Source: Limnohabitans sp.
Lineage (GTDB): Bacteria; Pseudomonadota; Gammaproteobacteria; Burkholderiales; Burkholderiaceae_C
DNA length: 64,000 bases
Direction: 5' to 3'
Assembly (NCBI GenBank): GCA_030158125.1
Contig: JAOATL010000022.1
Coordinates: 1-64,000 of the forward strand
The notes below the pieces were generated by a model. The model ran no database searches, was not told the DNA's origin, and saw nothing but the letters and a program-made list of their open reading frames with translations. This document shows positions 1-7,604 of this stretch, piece after piece. Numbering within the stretch: position 1 is the stretch's first letter; every line of letters begins with the position of its first letter. The translations under genes were made by a program, and so were the position numbers.

Positions 1-54
1 AAGCTACTGGTCACGATCTGTCAAATTGAGTGGTCACGATCGCTGGAATACGCA
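1..54. mobile_element. Probable terminal repeat region of an insertion sequence (IS21-like?)
   Basis: The 11-mer TGGTCACGATC occurs at 8-18 and again at 31-41, and the second copy runs into GCTGGAATACGCA, which ends in CA at 54. Known: IS21-family elements have several short repeated transposase-binding sites at their ends and terminal TG...CA. The nnrS homology starts only after this point, so the element end is inferred to lie near 54. The rest of the element and its transposase are outside the window. The family assignment is tentative. Confidence 0.4.
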
Positions 55-841
55 GGCAGCTGCAACTGCATTAGCAATTCCACTCTACAGGGCCCGCAAT
101 CGCCGCAACTATTTCTTTGTTGGCCTGCTTCTGCTGATGGCGGTTGCCCAACTTGGGGTGCATCTGGATGCACTGGGCGCTTTGCGCTTTCCGGGCTGGG
201 CAGGTATTGGGCTGGGACTAGATGTAATGCTATTTGTGCTTAGTGTCATGGCTGGACGGGTGATCCCTATGTTCACCAACAATGCAATCCCTGGAGCAAA
301 GGCTGTTCGACACCCCTGGGTGGAGAAACTAGCATTAGGTTTGATCCTGCTTCTAATGGGTTCAGACGTAATGCATGTAGCCGGAGCGTGGGTCGTACTT
401 ATAGGCGTTTTGGCTATGTTGGCCCATCTGACTCGCTTGTGGCTGTGGCATCCATGGAAGACGCTCAACACTCCCTTGGTCTGGGTACTCCATGCGGCCT
501 ATGCCTGGATTCCAATTCACTTGGCGTTTCGCGCTATGGCTGCGATGGGGTGGGTTTCACCTTCGGTTGCCACGCATGCATTGACTGCCGGTGCCATTGG
601 GACAATGGTCATCGGCATGATGACACGCACAGCGCTCGGCCACACGGGGAGAAAGCTGGCTGCTGGAAAAACGGAAGTGGCTTGCTACTCACTAGTGTCC
701 GCGGCAGCAGTGATTCGTGTCTTCGTTCCATTATTGAATCCGTCACTTTTGACTTACGCGGTTCTAATCTCTGCTGCGATGTGGTCATTTGGGTTTGCCC
801 TGTATACCGTTCGGTACTGGGGCATTCTCGCCTACGAATAA
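55..841 (+). pseudogene. nnrS: NnrS family membrane protein, 5'-truncated
   Basis: NnrS proteins are polytopic inner-membrane proteins of about 400 residues and about 12 helices. They are linked to nitric oxide and nitrosative stress defence, and the founding member binds haem and copper. What remains here is about 260 residues. The family hallmark GRVIPMFTNNAIPG is present, followed by alternating hydrophobic segments that make about eight membrane helices. Homology begins around ALAIPLYRARNRRNY. The reading frame stays open upstream to the window edge, but the preceding residues (SYWSRSVKLSGHDRWNTQ) are hydrophilic where the family has a membrane helix, and they lie in the repeated IS-like sequence. 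I infer an insertion removed the first third of the gene. If the upstream frame is genuine, this would instead be a gene cut only by the window edge. Confidence 0.65.
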
Positions 842-953
842 AGTTGAAATCATTGGCGTCACATGATCGCCGCTAACTGCTTATTCGACGCTGTGACAAT
901 GAACATTACAAATGCCCATCCTGCCACTGTTCCCTGATCGGAGTAAGCCTCGC

Positions 954-1235
954 ATGTCCCACAAGAAGTTCCCCGTTCATCCGGCCAATCCCGAGCGCCT
1001 ATGCTGGGGCTGCGACAAATATTGCGCAGCAAACGACATGATGTGTGGCAATGGATCGGACCGGACGCAGCATCCGTTTGAATTGTTTGGAGAAGACTGG
1101 CAAAGCTGGGGCGGTGAGGACGCTGGTGATCATTCAACCCCGCCACTGGATCCGAGTACAGGAAGGCATGCAGATATTCCCTCTGTAGAAACTACGCCGG
1201 AAGTGACCATGTGTTTATTCCCTCATGTCCGGTAA
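954..1235 (+). CDS. DUF3079 family small cysteine-rich protein
   Basis: This 93-residue protein has unknown function. Residues 1-53 match the proteobacterial DUF3079 pattern: KKFPVHPANPERLCWGCDKYC, then MMCGNGS-RTQHP-ELFGEDW. Four cysteines at 17, 20, 24 and 31 (C-X2-C-X3-C-X6-C) suggest a bound metal or Fe-S cluster; that is inference. The ATG at 954 is preferred over the in-frame start at 912 because it begins exactly at the family N-terminus and has GGAG 10 bases upstream. Residues after about 55 show no family similarity. It lies 112 bp after the nnrS remnant on the same strand. Confidence 0.7.
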   Translation: MSHKKFPVHPANPERLCWGCDKYCAANDMMCGNGSDRTQHPFELFGEDWQSWGGEDAGDHSTPPLDPSTGRHADIPSVETTPEVTMCLFPHVR

Positions 1236-1631
1236 CTCCGCTTCAATCAACCGGCCCTCCGCAATAGACCACCTGGCTGTCGCACAGGGTCGCAATGGTG
1301 GCTCGATTGTTGCGGTGTAGGTTGCGTAGCTGGCAGTTGCTGTTCTGTACTAATGACCGGTAACGGGCGGTCAATTTGGCATTCAGGATTTCCGGATACG
1401 CTGACGCTGCACAAGATGACCCAAAGTTACTGAAGTATTGTTGGTTGTGAATATCAGTTGCCGAGATTTGACGATTCAAAGAACACCAAATTGGACCCGC
1501 ATGGGCTATGACAGCTTTGGAAAAAACAGCTCAGCTTTGTCTTGGCCGCGAGCGGCAGCTAACGCGGCCTTGCTGGCTTACGATTTTCTCCAAACCCGAC
1601 CTTCATTTAGGTTGCCTATGAACTGTGGATT
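1236..1631. other. Intergenic stretch without a recognisable gene
   Basis: These 396 bases lie between the DUF3079 gene and the transposase stop codon. The open frames here are short (up to 78 codons) and resemble nothing I know. The octamer CCGGTAAC occurs at about 1230 and 1357, and TGACCG/CGGTCA form a 6-bp inverted repeat at 1354-1373. One end of the Tn3-like element should lie in the right part of this stretch, but I could not identify a 38-bp type terminal repeat. Confidence 0.5.
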
Positions 1632-4600
1632 TTAATCAAAAAGGTCCCCCTGGCCAGGCTGCGTGGCGTTGCTCCAGAACACCGAATCGGCATATCTTGC
1701 AGCCAAGGCCTCCAGGTCAATGCCCTGCTCGTCGTCGCTGAATTCGAACGCCCCGAACATGTTCACGTGCTGCCACGCCACTGGCGACATTCCTTGAATG
1801 AACGCAATGGCATCCAGATCCCCAGCGGCTACCTTTTGTTCGTACACCTTGGACAGCAGGGCCGTGTTGTAGTAGATCACCGCGTTGGCAATCAACCGCG
1901 CGCAATCGTTCCAGACCTGCTGCTCGGTTTCAGTCTGAACCTTGAACTTTCCACCATTGATGAATGACACCGCACGGCGGAATCGGTGATAGGCCTCGCC
2001 CCGGTTGAGCGCCTTTTGTACGCTCTGGCGCAGTTCTACATCGTCAATGAAGTCCAGAATGTAGACGGTGCGAAGGATGTTGTCCAACTCCCATAGGGCT
2101 TTTTTTGTGTTGTTTTGCCTGGCATAGCTGCTGAGCTTGCGCACCACAGTGGCCTGGGTCGTGTCTTTTTGTGCCAATGGCGCCATGATGCGTTGGATGT
2201 TGGGCCATTCGCTGATGATCAGGTCCACATTGACCCTATTGCTTGGTCGAATCAGCATGTCGGCCGGATACTGACTCGGCAGTTCGAACCCAACCAGCGA
2301 CGCGGTCTTCTTTTGCAATGTCTTGTAGCGGGGTGCAAAGCTGTAACCGTAGGCAAACAGGCTCCAAAAATTGACCTGGTTGGTTCCGTGGGTATCGGTC
2401 GAGTGGCGCGTAGGCTTGATGTCCGACGTATTGTTGTAGAGCAAATCGAACACGAAGTGGCTCTCGTGTTCATGGGTGCCAATGATCTTGGCATTGATGG
2501 GCACGTGGTTGGCAACCACGGTGCAGGCACTCACGCCTTTGTCCCAGCCGAAGTACTTGGGAGAATAGCGGGAGTTGAAGGTGTTGATCTGGGTCTCAAA
2601 GCGCTGGCCATCACTGCTGGAGTGCAGCTCATCGCGGATATTGAAGAGTTTGAAGGCCGGTAGCGCGGCCGTGGCGTTGCTGATGGCGTCATTGGCGGCA
2701 TGTACGGTTTCGGGCCGCAGATAGCTGCGGGCGGTAGTAATCAAGGATGCATGGCTCAGACCAGAGACCTCGGCCATCTTGCCCAATCCCATGTTGGTGC
2801 CGAACGCCACCACGCAGGCCAGAATTTCGCGAAGGTCTGGTGCGTGCTTGACGGAGCGATTCAGAACATGCTCGAAGGCAGCCAGAAATTTCGTATTCCC
2901 ATTCACAAACCGCAGCAGTTGGGCAACGGGAATCCCTGGCAATTGGTTGTAAAACGAAGCATTGCCGGTCTCTGGGATCGTTGGGTAGATCAAAGACCAG
3001 CGTTTTTTCTCCCCTTGACCTGCAACCTTGATATGTGCATTGACGCAATTGGCCACGCGTTCATTGACCCTCACCAGGCGGTCTTCAAGCTTCGTGCGCA
3101 ATGTGGCCAAGGTTTCTTCGATAGGGGCGGTCAAAATAGGCTGTCCGATTTCAGCAAGCACAGCGTCTTTGTGTGCCCAGCGGGCATCGCTGATCAGGTC
3201 ATCTTCAAACTGGCGGAATTCGTTGCTGTGATTGACATACAAGTCACCGGACTCCAGTGCATTGCGCAACAGCCGGTAGACCAGAAACTCGTATCGATCA
3301 ACATCCAGGGCTTTGCGTTTTCCCCCGTCCGTGATGGACTCGGTATAAAGGTGCTTTTTGAGAACCTGTGGGATCACACTCTCCGGAAACTGTGCGGAAT
3401 CTGCTTGGCGCAGCGATTTGCTGCGGCGCAACAGGTCTTGCATCACGGTGATTGCGGTGACCAAAGGGGCATTCTCCAAGCGGCCGGCGAAATCGAGGTC
3501 ACAGAATAGATGTCGCAAGTTTCGCTTAATGGTTGGCGACAACATGGTGAAGTAGGTCCACTCGTAATCCAGCTTGTCAAAGGCCACATTGCGCAGAAAG
3601 TTGGATACCGAAGTAAAGGCAGCGGGTTCCAGCAAGCCGAACGCACGCTTCTTGACCGTGGAAAAAGGACAATCACTCGCGATTGACGCATCGATAAAGA
3701 GGCCCAACACCTCGCCTGCAGCCTTCAAATTGCTGTTGGCCTCCTCGGATGCCTGCTGCATGGCCGTTTTCGCCGCCAGTTTGGCGTGCTTATCAAACTG
3801 GCCGACCAAGTGGATGAACGCCTCAATCAGGTTGTCGTTGATTTGGCGGAACCGGTGGAAGGCAAAGCACAATAAATACAGGCGCACTGTGGAGATATCC
3901 ATGCGGCGCAGCTTGTATATGGTGTAGAACTGAACCAGACCGGCGTAGTACTTGATGCTCTCACTGGACAGTGACGCATCGATCAGAAATGATTGGGCGA
4001 AGGCATACAAGGGGGACAGTTGCTTGCGCCGAGCGACTTCCCGGCGCAGTTCCTTGTTGCTGAAATCACTCGCCTCGTGTTTCAGGACGTTGATCAGGTG
4101 GATTTTGTCGTCCGCGTGCAGCAGGCTATTGAGGGATTGCTGCAAATCGGCGGGCAAGGCGGCATCCAGCATTCTGGTAACTCGCTTGCGCTCGTCTGTC
4201 ACTGCCTGACTCACCAGGTCTTGCAACGAGGTGTAGCCCGGAGCCACAATGCGCTGGCTTGAAAGATGCTCCAGCACCTCACGCAAAATGAATTTTGGCT
4301 GAGTTGAAAGCATCGCCGCCCGTTGCGCAAAAGCAATCAGCGCTTGCTTGTCGTCGCTGCCAGACATGCGATAGTCCAGCAGTTCAAGAATGGTTCTTTG
4401 TTGGGCCAGTCGGGTCGGCTTTGACAAAGCGCCCACCTCGGCCATAAGCCTGCCCGGGAAATAACGCGTCAGTATGTGCGCAATGTCAGGGCGGACATGG
4501 TCAAGACCAAAAACGAAGAACTGTGCCTTGGCCTTGAAGTAACCCAGTTGCAATACGAGGTGGACACCCGCCGTTATGGTGCGTGCCGCATCAATGGTCT

Positions 4601-4736
4601 CCCGTTCTTTGGGACTCAAATCAAAATGGATGTGGCGTTCACCATCGTTGAGGTGTGGCAAGCCGTACAGGCTGTCAACTTCTTCAGTGGACAGAATGGA
4701 AAGGCGCCTGGAGGCTTGTGTTTTGGTACATGGCAA
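1632..4736 (-). CDS. tnpA: Tn3 family transposase (TnpA)
   Basis: This DDE transposase performs replicative transposition of Tn3-type elements and forms cointegrates. From the chosen start it is 1034 residues, close to the roughly 1000 of the family. The N-terminus has the DUF4158-type segment (SILSTEEVDSLYGLP...HFDLSPKERETI). The catalytic acidic residues are visible: D709 in SSDGQRF, D781 in HSTDTHG and E914 in NRGEAYH. The frame extends upstream to a TTG at 4871, but those extra residues do not look like the family. A TTG at 4736 begins just before the conserved N-terminus and has GGAG 10 bases upstream, so I chose it; an ATG at 4844 is the alternative. It is divergent from the recombinase, with the putative recombination site between them. 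Confidence 0.9.
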   Translation of the reverse strand: MPCTKTQASRRLSILSTEEVDSLYGLPHLNDGERHIHFDLSPKERETIDAARTITAGVHLVLQLGYFKAKAQFFVFGLDHVRPDIAHILTRYFPGRLMAEVGALSKPTRLAQQRTILELLDYRMSGSDDKQALIAFAQRAAMLSTQPKFILREVLEHLSSQRIVAPGYTSLQDLVSQAVTDERKRVTRMLDAALPADLQQSLNSLLHADDKIHLINVLKHEASDFSNKELRREVARRKQLSPLYAFAQSFLIDASLSSESIKYYAGLVQFYTIYKLRRMDISTVRLYLLCFAFHRFRQINDNLIEAFIHLVGQFDKHAKLAAKTAMQQASEEANSNLKAAGEVLGLFIDASIASDCPFSTVKKRAFGLLEPAAFTSVSNFLRNVAFDKLDYEWTYFTMLSPTIKRNLRHLFCDLDFAGRLENAPLVTAITVMQDLLRRSKSLRQADSAQFPESVIPQVLKKHLYTESITDGGKRKALDVDRYEFLVYRLLRNALESGDLYVNHSNEFRQFEDDLISDARWAHKDAVLAEIGQPILTAPIEETLATLRTKLEDRLVRVNERVANCVNAHIKVAGQGEKKRWSLIYPTIPETGNASFYNQLPGIPVAQLLRFVNGNTKFLAAFEHVLNRSVKHAPDLREILACVVAFGTNMGLGKMAEVSGLSHASLITTARSYLRPETVHAANDAISNATAALPAFKLFNIRDELHSSSDGQRFETQINTFNSRYSPKYFGWDKGVSACTVVANHVPINAKIIGTHEHESHFVFDLLYNNTSDIKPTRHSTDTHGTNQVNFWSLFAYGYSFAPRYKTLQKKTASLVGFELPSQYPADMLIRPSNRVNVDLIISEWPNIQRIMAPLAQKDTTQATVVRKLSSYARQNNTKKALWELDNILRTVYILDFIDDVELRQSVQKALNRGEAYHRFRRAVSFINGGKFKVQTETEQQVWNDCARLIANAVIYYNTALLSKVYEQKVAAGDLDAIAFIQGMSPVAWQHVNMFGAFEFSDDEQGIDLEALAARYADSVFWSNATQPGQGDLFD

Positions 4737-4876
4737 GGCTGTGTTACTCCAACGGCGAGCGCAGCCAGCTGCTGAGCCCGTAAAAATGAAATGGGAATGG
4801 AGAGATGCTGCAGAGATGCAGACAGTGGCCGCCTTACCTGTCATTTCACGTGCAAACGTGCGAATGACCAACCTAA

Positions 4877-4891
4877 AACCCCGATGGGGTT
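4877..4891. repeat. Inverted repeat AACCCC-GAT-GGGGTT in the tnpA/recombinase spacer
   Basis: Six-base perfect arms flank a 3-base loop, 19 bases to the left of the putative recombination core. It could be an accessory recombinase or regulator site, or a hairpin in the long transposase leader. I see no way to choose between these from sequence alone. Confidence 0.5.
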
Positions 4892-4909
4892 ATGTGTTTT
4901 CAAGCATTC

Positions 4910-4937
4910 TATTGCGATAATCCTTCTTATCACAGTA
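4910..4937. other. Putative recombination core site (dif/IRS-like, 11-6-11)
   Basis: Arms TATTGCGATAA (4910-4920) and TTATCACAGTA (4927-4937) flank a 6-base spacer TCCTTC. The reverse complement of the right arm matches the left arm at 9 of 11 positions. Paired 11-bp arms ending in ATAA/TTAT around a 6-bp overlap region is the layout of XerC/XerD dif sites and similar to the IR core of TnpI-type IRS sites. It sits between the transposase and the tyrosine recombinase, where such elements keep their resolution site. The assignment to the neighbouring recombinase is inference. Confidence 0.6.
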
Positions 4938-4965
4938 GCTGTGTCATTACTACTAACTGGAACCC

Positions 4966-6684
4966 ATGAAAAATCCACCGATCTCACTTTCGCCAGAATT
5001 GGGGGATGGTTCTGGCCTGGATGCATTCCCCGGTGAAGCTGAGCTCGCAGCCTTGCGTGGCTGGTACGCCGGTTTGTCATCGCGGAAATCCGTGGCCCAT
5101 TACCTGGAGACGCACAAGGTTTCGGGACAGTCGTCACGGGGAATGATTGGAGGCATCAGCCGTCAACTGATCCGCATTGCACGCAGGCGGCACCGGGCCG
5201 ATCTAGTGGCCCTACTTGACCATCCGATAGGTGAGCGTGCCCAGCATGCGAAAGCGGTTGCCCATGCCATTGACGCACTGCGGACCGCGCCTGAACCGGC
5301 TCCCAAGATCACTGATGACGTGAGCCTGTGGCTTTCTGCGCGTTCTGCAAATGCCTTGTACGCCCAAGATATCAAGACGCTGGCACAGCTGACTGTGCGG
5401 GTACCCCGGCGCAAACGCTGGTGGACTGCGATTCCAGGCCTCGGTTCTCTAGGGGCACGTCAAATTGAAGCCTTCTTTGCAGCACATCCGCAACTGACTG
5501 ATCGTGCACGTGAACTGATGGTCAACGAAACGGTGCAAGCGGTTGTTCCCTGGGAGCGCCTAAAAGTACCTGAAGAACTCAACGGATCAAGGGGGACCTT
5601 CCGTGGACCGCCATCCAGTTGCACGCTGAGTGCTGACAATGACTACGAAGCCGTGCAGGCATGGCTGGCACTGCACGAGTCCAGTGCGACAAAACGGGCC
5701 TATCGCAAGGAGGCCGAACGCATGATTCTGTGGGCAGTTGTTGAACGTGGACGTGCGCTGTCGTCGCTAACAACCGAGGACGCAACGGCTTACCGGGGGT
5801 TCCTGCGAAATCCCGCACCACGCAGTCGATGGGTGGGGTCACCACAAACAAGATTCTCTCCAGAGTGGAGGCCATTCTCGGCGGGTTTATCTCCCCGTTC
5901 GACGGCCTATGCCTTGAGCGTCATTGGTGCAATGTTTCGATGGCTGATCGAGCAGCGCTATGTACTGGCCAACCCGTTTGGCGGCATCAAGGTGCGCGGT
6001 AGCACCCGCAGCACCCCCATGGACGAGGGGCGCGTGTTTTCCGAGGGTGAGTGGGCCATTATCCGAGCCGTTGCCAACGGACTGGAATGGTTCTACGGAT
6101 GGAAGCTTGCTGCAGCGCAGCGACTGCGCTTCGTTCTGGACTTTGCTCATGCCACGGGCTTGAGATCCAGTGAGTTCGTGGGGGCCACCCTGGGGCAGAT
6201 TGAAACGGATGCCCAGGGAGACCATTGGCTCAAGCTGGTCGGCAAGGGCAGCAAGGCAGGCAAAGTGGCCTTGCCCCCGCTGGCCCGGGTGGCGCTGGAT
6301 CACTACCTGATGCAGCGCGGTGTGCCAACCACCCCAGCCATGTGGAAGCCGTCTACCCCGCTCATTGCTGACCTGCAGGCAGGGAGCGGTCAGAACCGTA
6401 TCACTTCGACCCGGCTATGGAACGTCACCAAGCGATTTTTCGTGACAACTGCCGACGTCATTGAGGCCGAATCGCCAAAGACTGCCGAAAAGTTGCGCCG
6501 CGCAAGTCCACACTGGATGCGCCATACGCACGCCACACATGCTTTGGCGCGGGGTGCAGAGCTGACCACGGTGCGTGACAACCTGCGCCACGCATCAGTT
6601 TCGACCACTTCGGTCTACCTTCATACCGACCAAGCCAAGCGCGCACGACAAATGAGGGATGCCTTTGGAACGCCAAATACCTGA
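4966..6684 (+). CDS. Tyrosine recombinase/integrase with N-terminal DUF3701 domain
   Basis: This 572-residue tyrosine site-specific recombinase probably resolves cointegrates of the Tn3-like element. Residues about 20-120 fit the DUF3701 domain often fused to phage-integrase domains; about 215-335 form the SAM-like core-binding domain; about 355-565 are catalytic. Catalytic residues are visible: R400 (GLRSSEF), a Lys in VGKGSKAGK, H516 and R519 (HWMRH), H542 (LRHAS) and nucleophile Y551 (SVYLHT), so the enzyme should be active. The ATG at 4966 follows a weak CTGGAA ribosome site. It is divergent from tnpA across 229 bp that contain the 11-6-11 inverted repeat. An alternative role would be integration at a Xer-type site. 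Confidence 0.85.
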   Translation: MKNPPISLSPELGDGSGLDAFPGEAELAALRGWYAGLSSRKSVAHYLETHKVSGQSSRGMIGGISRQLIRIARRRHRADLVALLDHPIGERAQHAKAVAHAIDALRTAPEPAPKITDDVSLWLSARSANALYAQDIKTLAQLTVRVPRRKRWWTAIPGLGSLGARQIEAFFAAHPQLTDRARELMVNETVQAVVPWERLKVPEELNGSRGTFRGPPSSCTLSADNDYEAVQAWLALHESSATKRAYRKEAERMILWAVVERGRALSSLTTEDATAYRGFLRNPAPRSRWVGSPQTRFSPEWRPFSAGLSPRSTAYALSVIGAMFRWLIEQRYVLANPFGGIKVRGSTRSTPMDEGRVFSEGEWAIIRAVANGLEWFYGWKLAAAQRLRFVLDFAHATGLRSSEFVGATLGQIETDAQGDHWLKLVGKGSKAGKVALPPLARVALDHYLMQRGVPTTPAMWKPSTPLIADLQAGSGQNRITSTRLWNVTKRFFVTTADVIEAESPKTAEKLRRASPHWMRHTHATHALARGAELTTVRDNLRHASVSTTSVYLHTDQAKRARQMRDAFGTPNT

Positions 6685-6696
6685 AGCCGCAAAGGC

Positions 6697-6730
6697 GTGA
6701 GTGAGGTCAGGAAAGGGATATTTCACTCAC
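6697..6730. repeat. 8-bp inverted repeat GTGAGTGA/TCACTCAC
   Basis: Perfect 8-base arms at 6697-6704 and 6723-6730 flank an 18-base purine-rich loop, just after the recombinase stop codon and before the toxin promoter. There is no T-run, so a classic terminator is unlikely. A protein-binding or second recombination-accessory site is possible. Confidence 0.55.
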
Positions 6731-6738
6731 ATTGAGCA

Positions 6739-6767
6739 TTGAAACACTTATCGTTTCATGATATGCT
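6739..6767 (+). promoter_or_regulatory. Putative tumE promoter with overlapping operator-like inverted repeat
   Basis: TTGAAA (6739-6744), a 17-base spacer and TATGCT (6762-6767) fit a sigma-70 promoter. The inverted repeat TGAAAC-N7-GTTTCA (6740-6758) overlaps the -35 element and spacer, where a repressor would block polymerase. Toxin-antitoxin operons are usually autoregulated by the antitoxin or the complex, so TumA binding here is a reasonable inference. Predicted transcription starts near 6774, at the ATG. Confidence 0.5.
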
Positions 6768-6772
6768 TTTGC

Positions 6773-7153
6773 ATGGGTTCACAAAGTTCACCGGCCGCTG
6801 GTTTGGAGTATTTGCTTGGCTTGGATGGCAATATTGAAGTCCAAAATGATGCAGGGTACTGGGTCAAGATGGAAGTTGCGAGTGTGCCTGTTACGTCGGA
6901 ACGACCGCACGGCATCCGGTACAGCTTGACACTGCACGCGCCAGACAACACCCGGCTCATCGGTTTTGATAATGCCCATAGCGTGAAGCCGGTAGGCTCG
7001 CGCTTTAAGCATGCAGGCAAAAAGTTTCCTTACGACCACCGTCATCGACACGCTCTGGACGAGGGGGTGTTGTACGAGTTTGACACCGCTTACCAGTTGG
7101 TCAGTGATTTTTATGCTGAAGTAGATCGCGTTTTGAAGGAGATCAGTCCATGA
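6773..7153 (+). CDS. tumE: TumE-family toxin of a toxin-antitoxin system (DUF6516-like)
   Basis: This is the first gene of a two-gene module, 126 residues from the ATG at 6773. It matches the TumE-like toxin pattern: LEYLLGLDGNIEVQ near the N-terminus, a central FDNAH, GKKFPYDHRHRH around residues 85-96, and C-terminal YEFDTAYQLVSDFYAEV. The histidine-rich patch suggests a nuclease-type active site, but the biochemical activity is not known to me. An in-frame ATG at 6758 would add five residues, but it lies upstream of the predicted -10 element, so I prefer 6773 and a leaderless transcript. Its stop overlaps the tumA start (ATGA, 7150-7153). It probably stabilises the transposon. Confidence 0.75.
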   Translation: MGSQSSPAAGLEYLLGLDGNIEVQNDAGYWVKMEVASVPVTSERPHGIRYSLTLHAPDNTRLIGFDNAHSVKPVGSRFKHAGKKFPYDHRHRHALDEGVLYEFDTAYQLVSDFYAEVDRVLKEISP

Positions 7154-7512
7154 ACAAGGTATTGAAGTTCGGTATTGCGCCAGTGCCTGTGCAGCGCGCC
7201 CGCACACTGGCGATTGCGGCGGGAACACGCCAACGCGGTAAAGATGAACCCAACGTTTGGTTTCCCACTGTGACCGCCATGGCACGCGTGCTGTCCGATG
7301 AAAATATGGCTTTACTCAAAGTCATTCGTGAGAGTCACCCAGACTCCATGGATGCCTTAGCCAAGGCGGTCGGGAAACATGCGCCCAACGTGTCGCGGTC
7401 GCTGCACACCATGGCCCAATATGGTTTGGTCAAACTCACCAAGCATGGCCGAACGGTGATTCCGCAGGCTACCTCCGAGAGGGTTACTGTTGATTTTTCC
7501 TGGGGTGGCTGA
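7150..7512 (+). CDS. tumA: TumA-type antitoxin, winged helix-turn-helix DNA-binding protein
   Basis: This 120-residue protein should neutralise TumE and repress the operon. Residues about 50-110 form a MarR-like winged helix (SDENMALLKVIRESHPDSMDALAKAVGKHAPNVSRSLHTMAQYGLVKL), as in the HVO_A0114-type DNA-binding family that pairs with TumE toxins. The ATG overlaps the toxin stop by four bases, indicating translational coupling. The toxin-first order is the usual one for this module. The operator-like repeat upstream of tumE is its likely binding site. The gene is the last recognisable part of the element before hflC; the 92 bases that follow contain GGGACACGAG on the minus strand, a possible but unpaired Tn3 end. 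Confidence 0.75.
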   Translation: MNKVLKFGIAPVPVQRARTLAIAAGTRQRGKDEPNVWFPTVTAMARVLSDENMALLKVIRESHPDSMDALAKAVGKHAPNVSRSLHTMAQYGLVKLTKHGRTVIPQATSERVTVDFSWGG

Positions 7513-7604
7513 CATTACGCAGCTGGATCAAGCGATTTCAGCAAATCTCGTGTCCCTTCTTCATAGGGAAAATCCGCTCGTTTTACCTTTTCGAGGGGAT
7601 GGGC

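Larger units (their letters stand above)
1632..7512. mobile_element. Tn3-family transposition unit with tyrosine recombinase and toxin-antitoxin pair
   Basis: The coordinates span only the genes, because the terminal inverted repeats were not found. Contents are a transposase (minus), a recombination-site-like spacer, a DUF3701-type tyrosine recombinase (plus) and tumE-tumA (plus). Known: some Tn3-family transposons resolve cointegrates with tyrosine recombinases (TnpI of Tn4430; TnpS/TnpT of Tn4651) instead of serine resolvases, and many carry toxin-antitoxin genes beside the resolution module. All four genes look intact. There is no resistance or catabolic cargo. The unit is flanked by a truncated nnrS region and by hflC. 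Confidence 0.7.

Noticed and set aside
1243..1479. 78-codon minus-strand open frame
   Set aside because: No similarity that I recognise and no start signal; composition is not protein-like.
1438..1635. 65-codon plus-strand open frame before the transposase stop
   Set aside because: No recognisable domain, no ribosome site, and it overlaps the region where a transposon end should lie.
2115..2663. 182-codon plus-strand frame inside tnpA
   Set aside because: Antisense shadow of the transposase catalytic domain, whose D-D-E residues are intact in the real frame.
7542..7556. GGGACACGAGATTTG on the minus strand as the right end of the Tn3-like element, with CGAGATTTG at 1462-1470 as its partner
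   Set aside because: Only nine bases match in inverted orientation and the flanks diverge at once; such a match is not unlikely by chance in the regions compared. Left as unproven.
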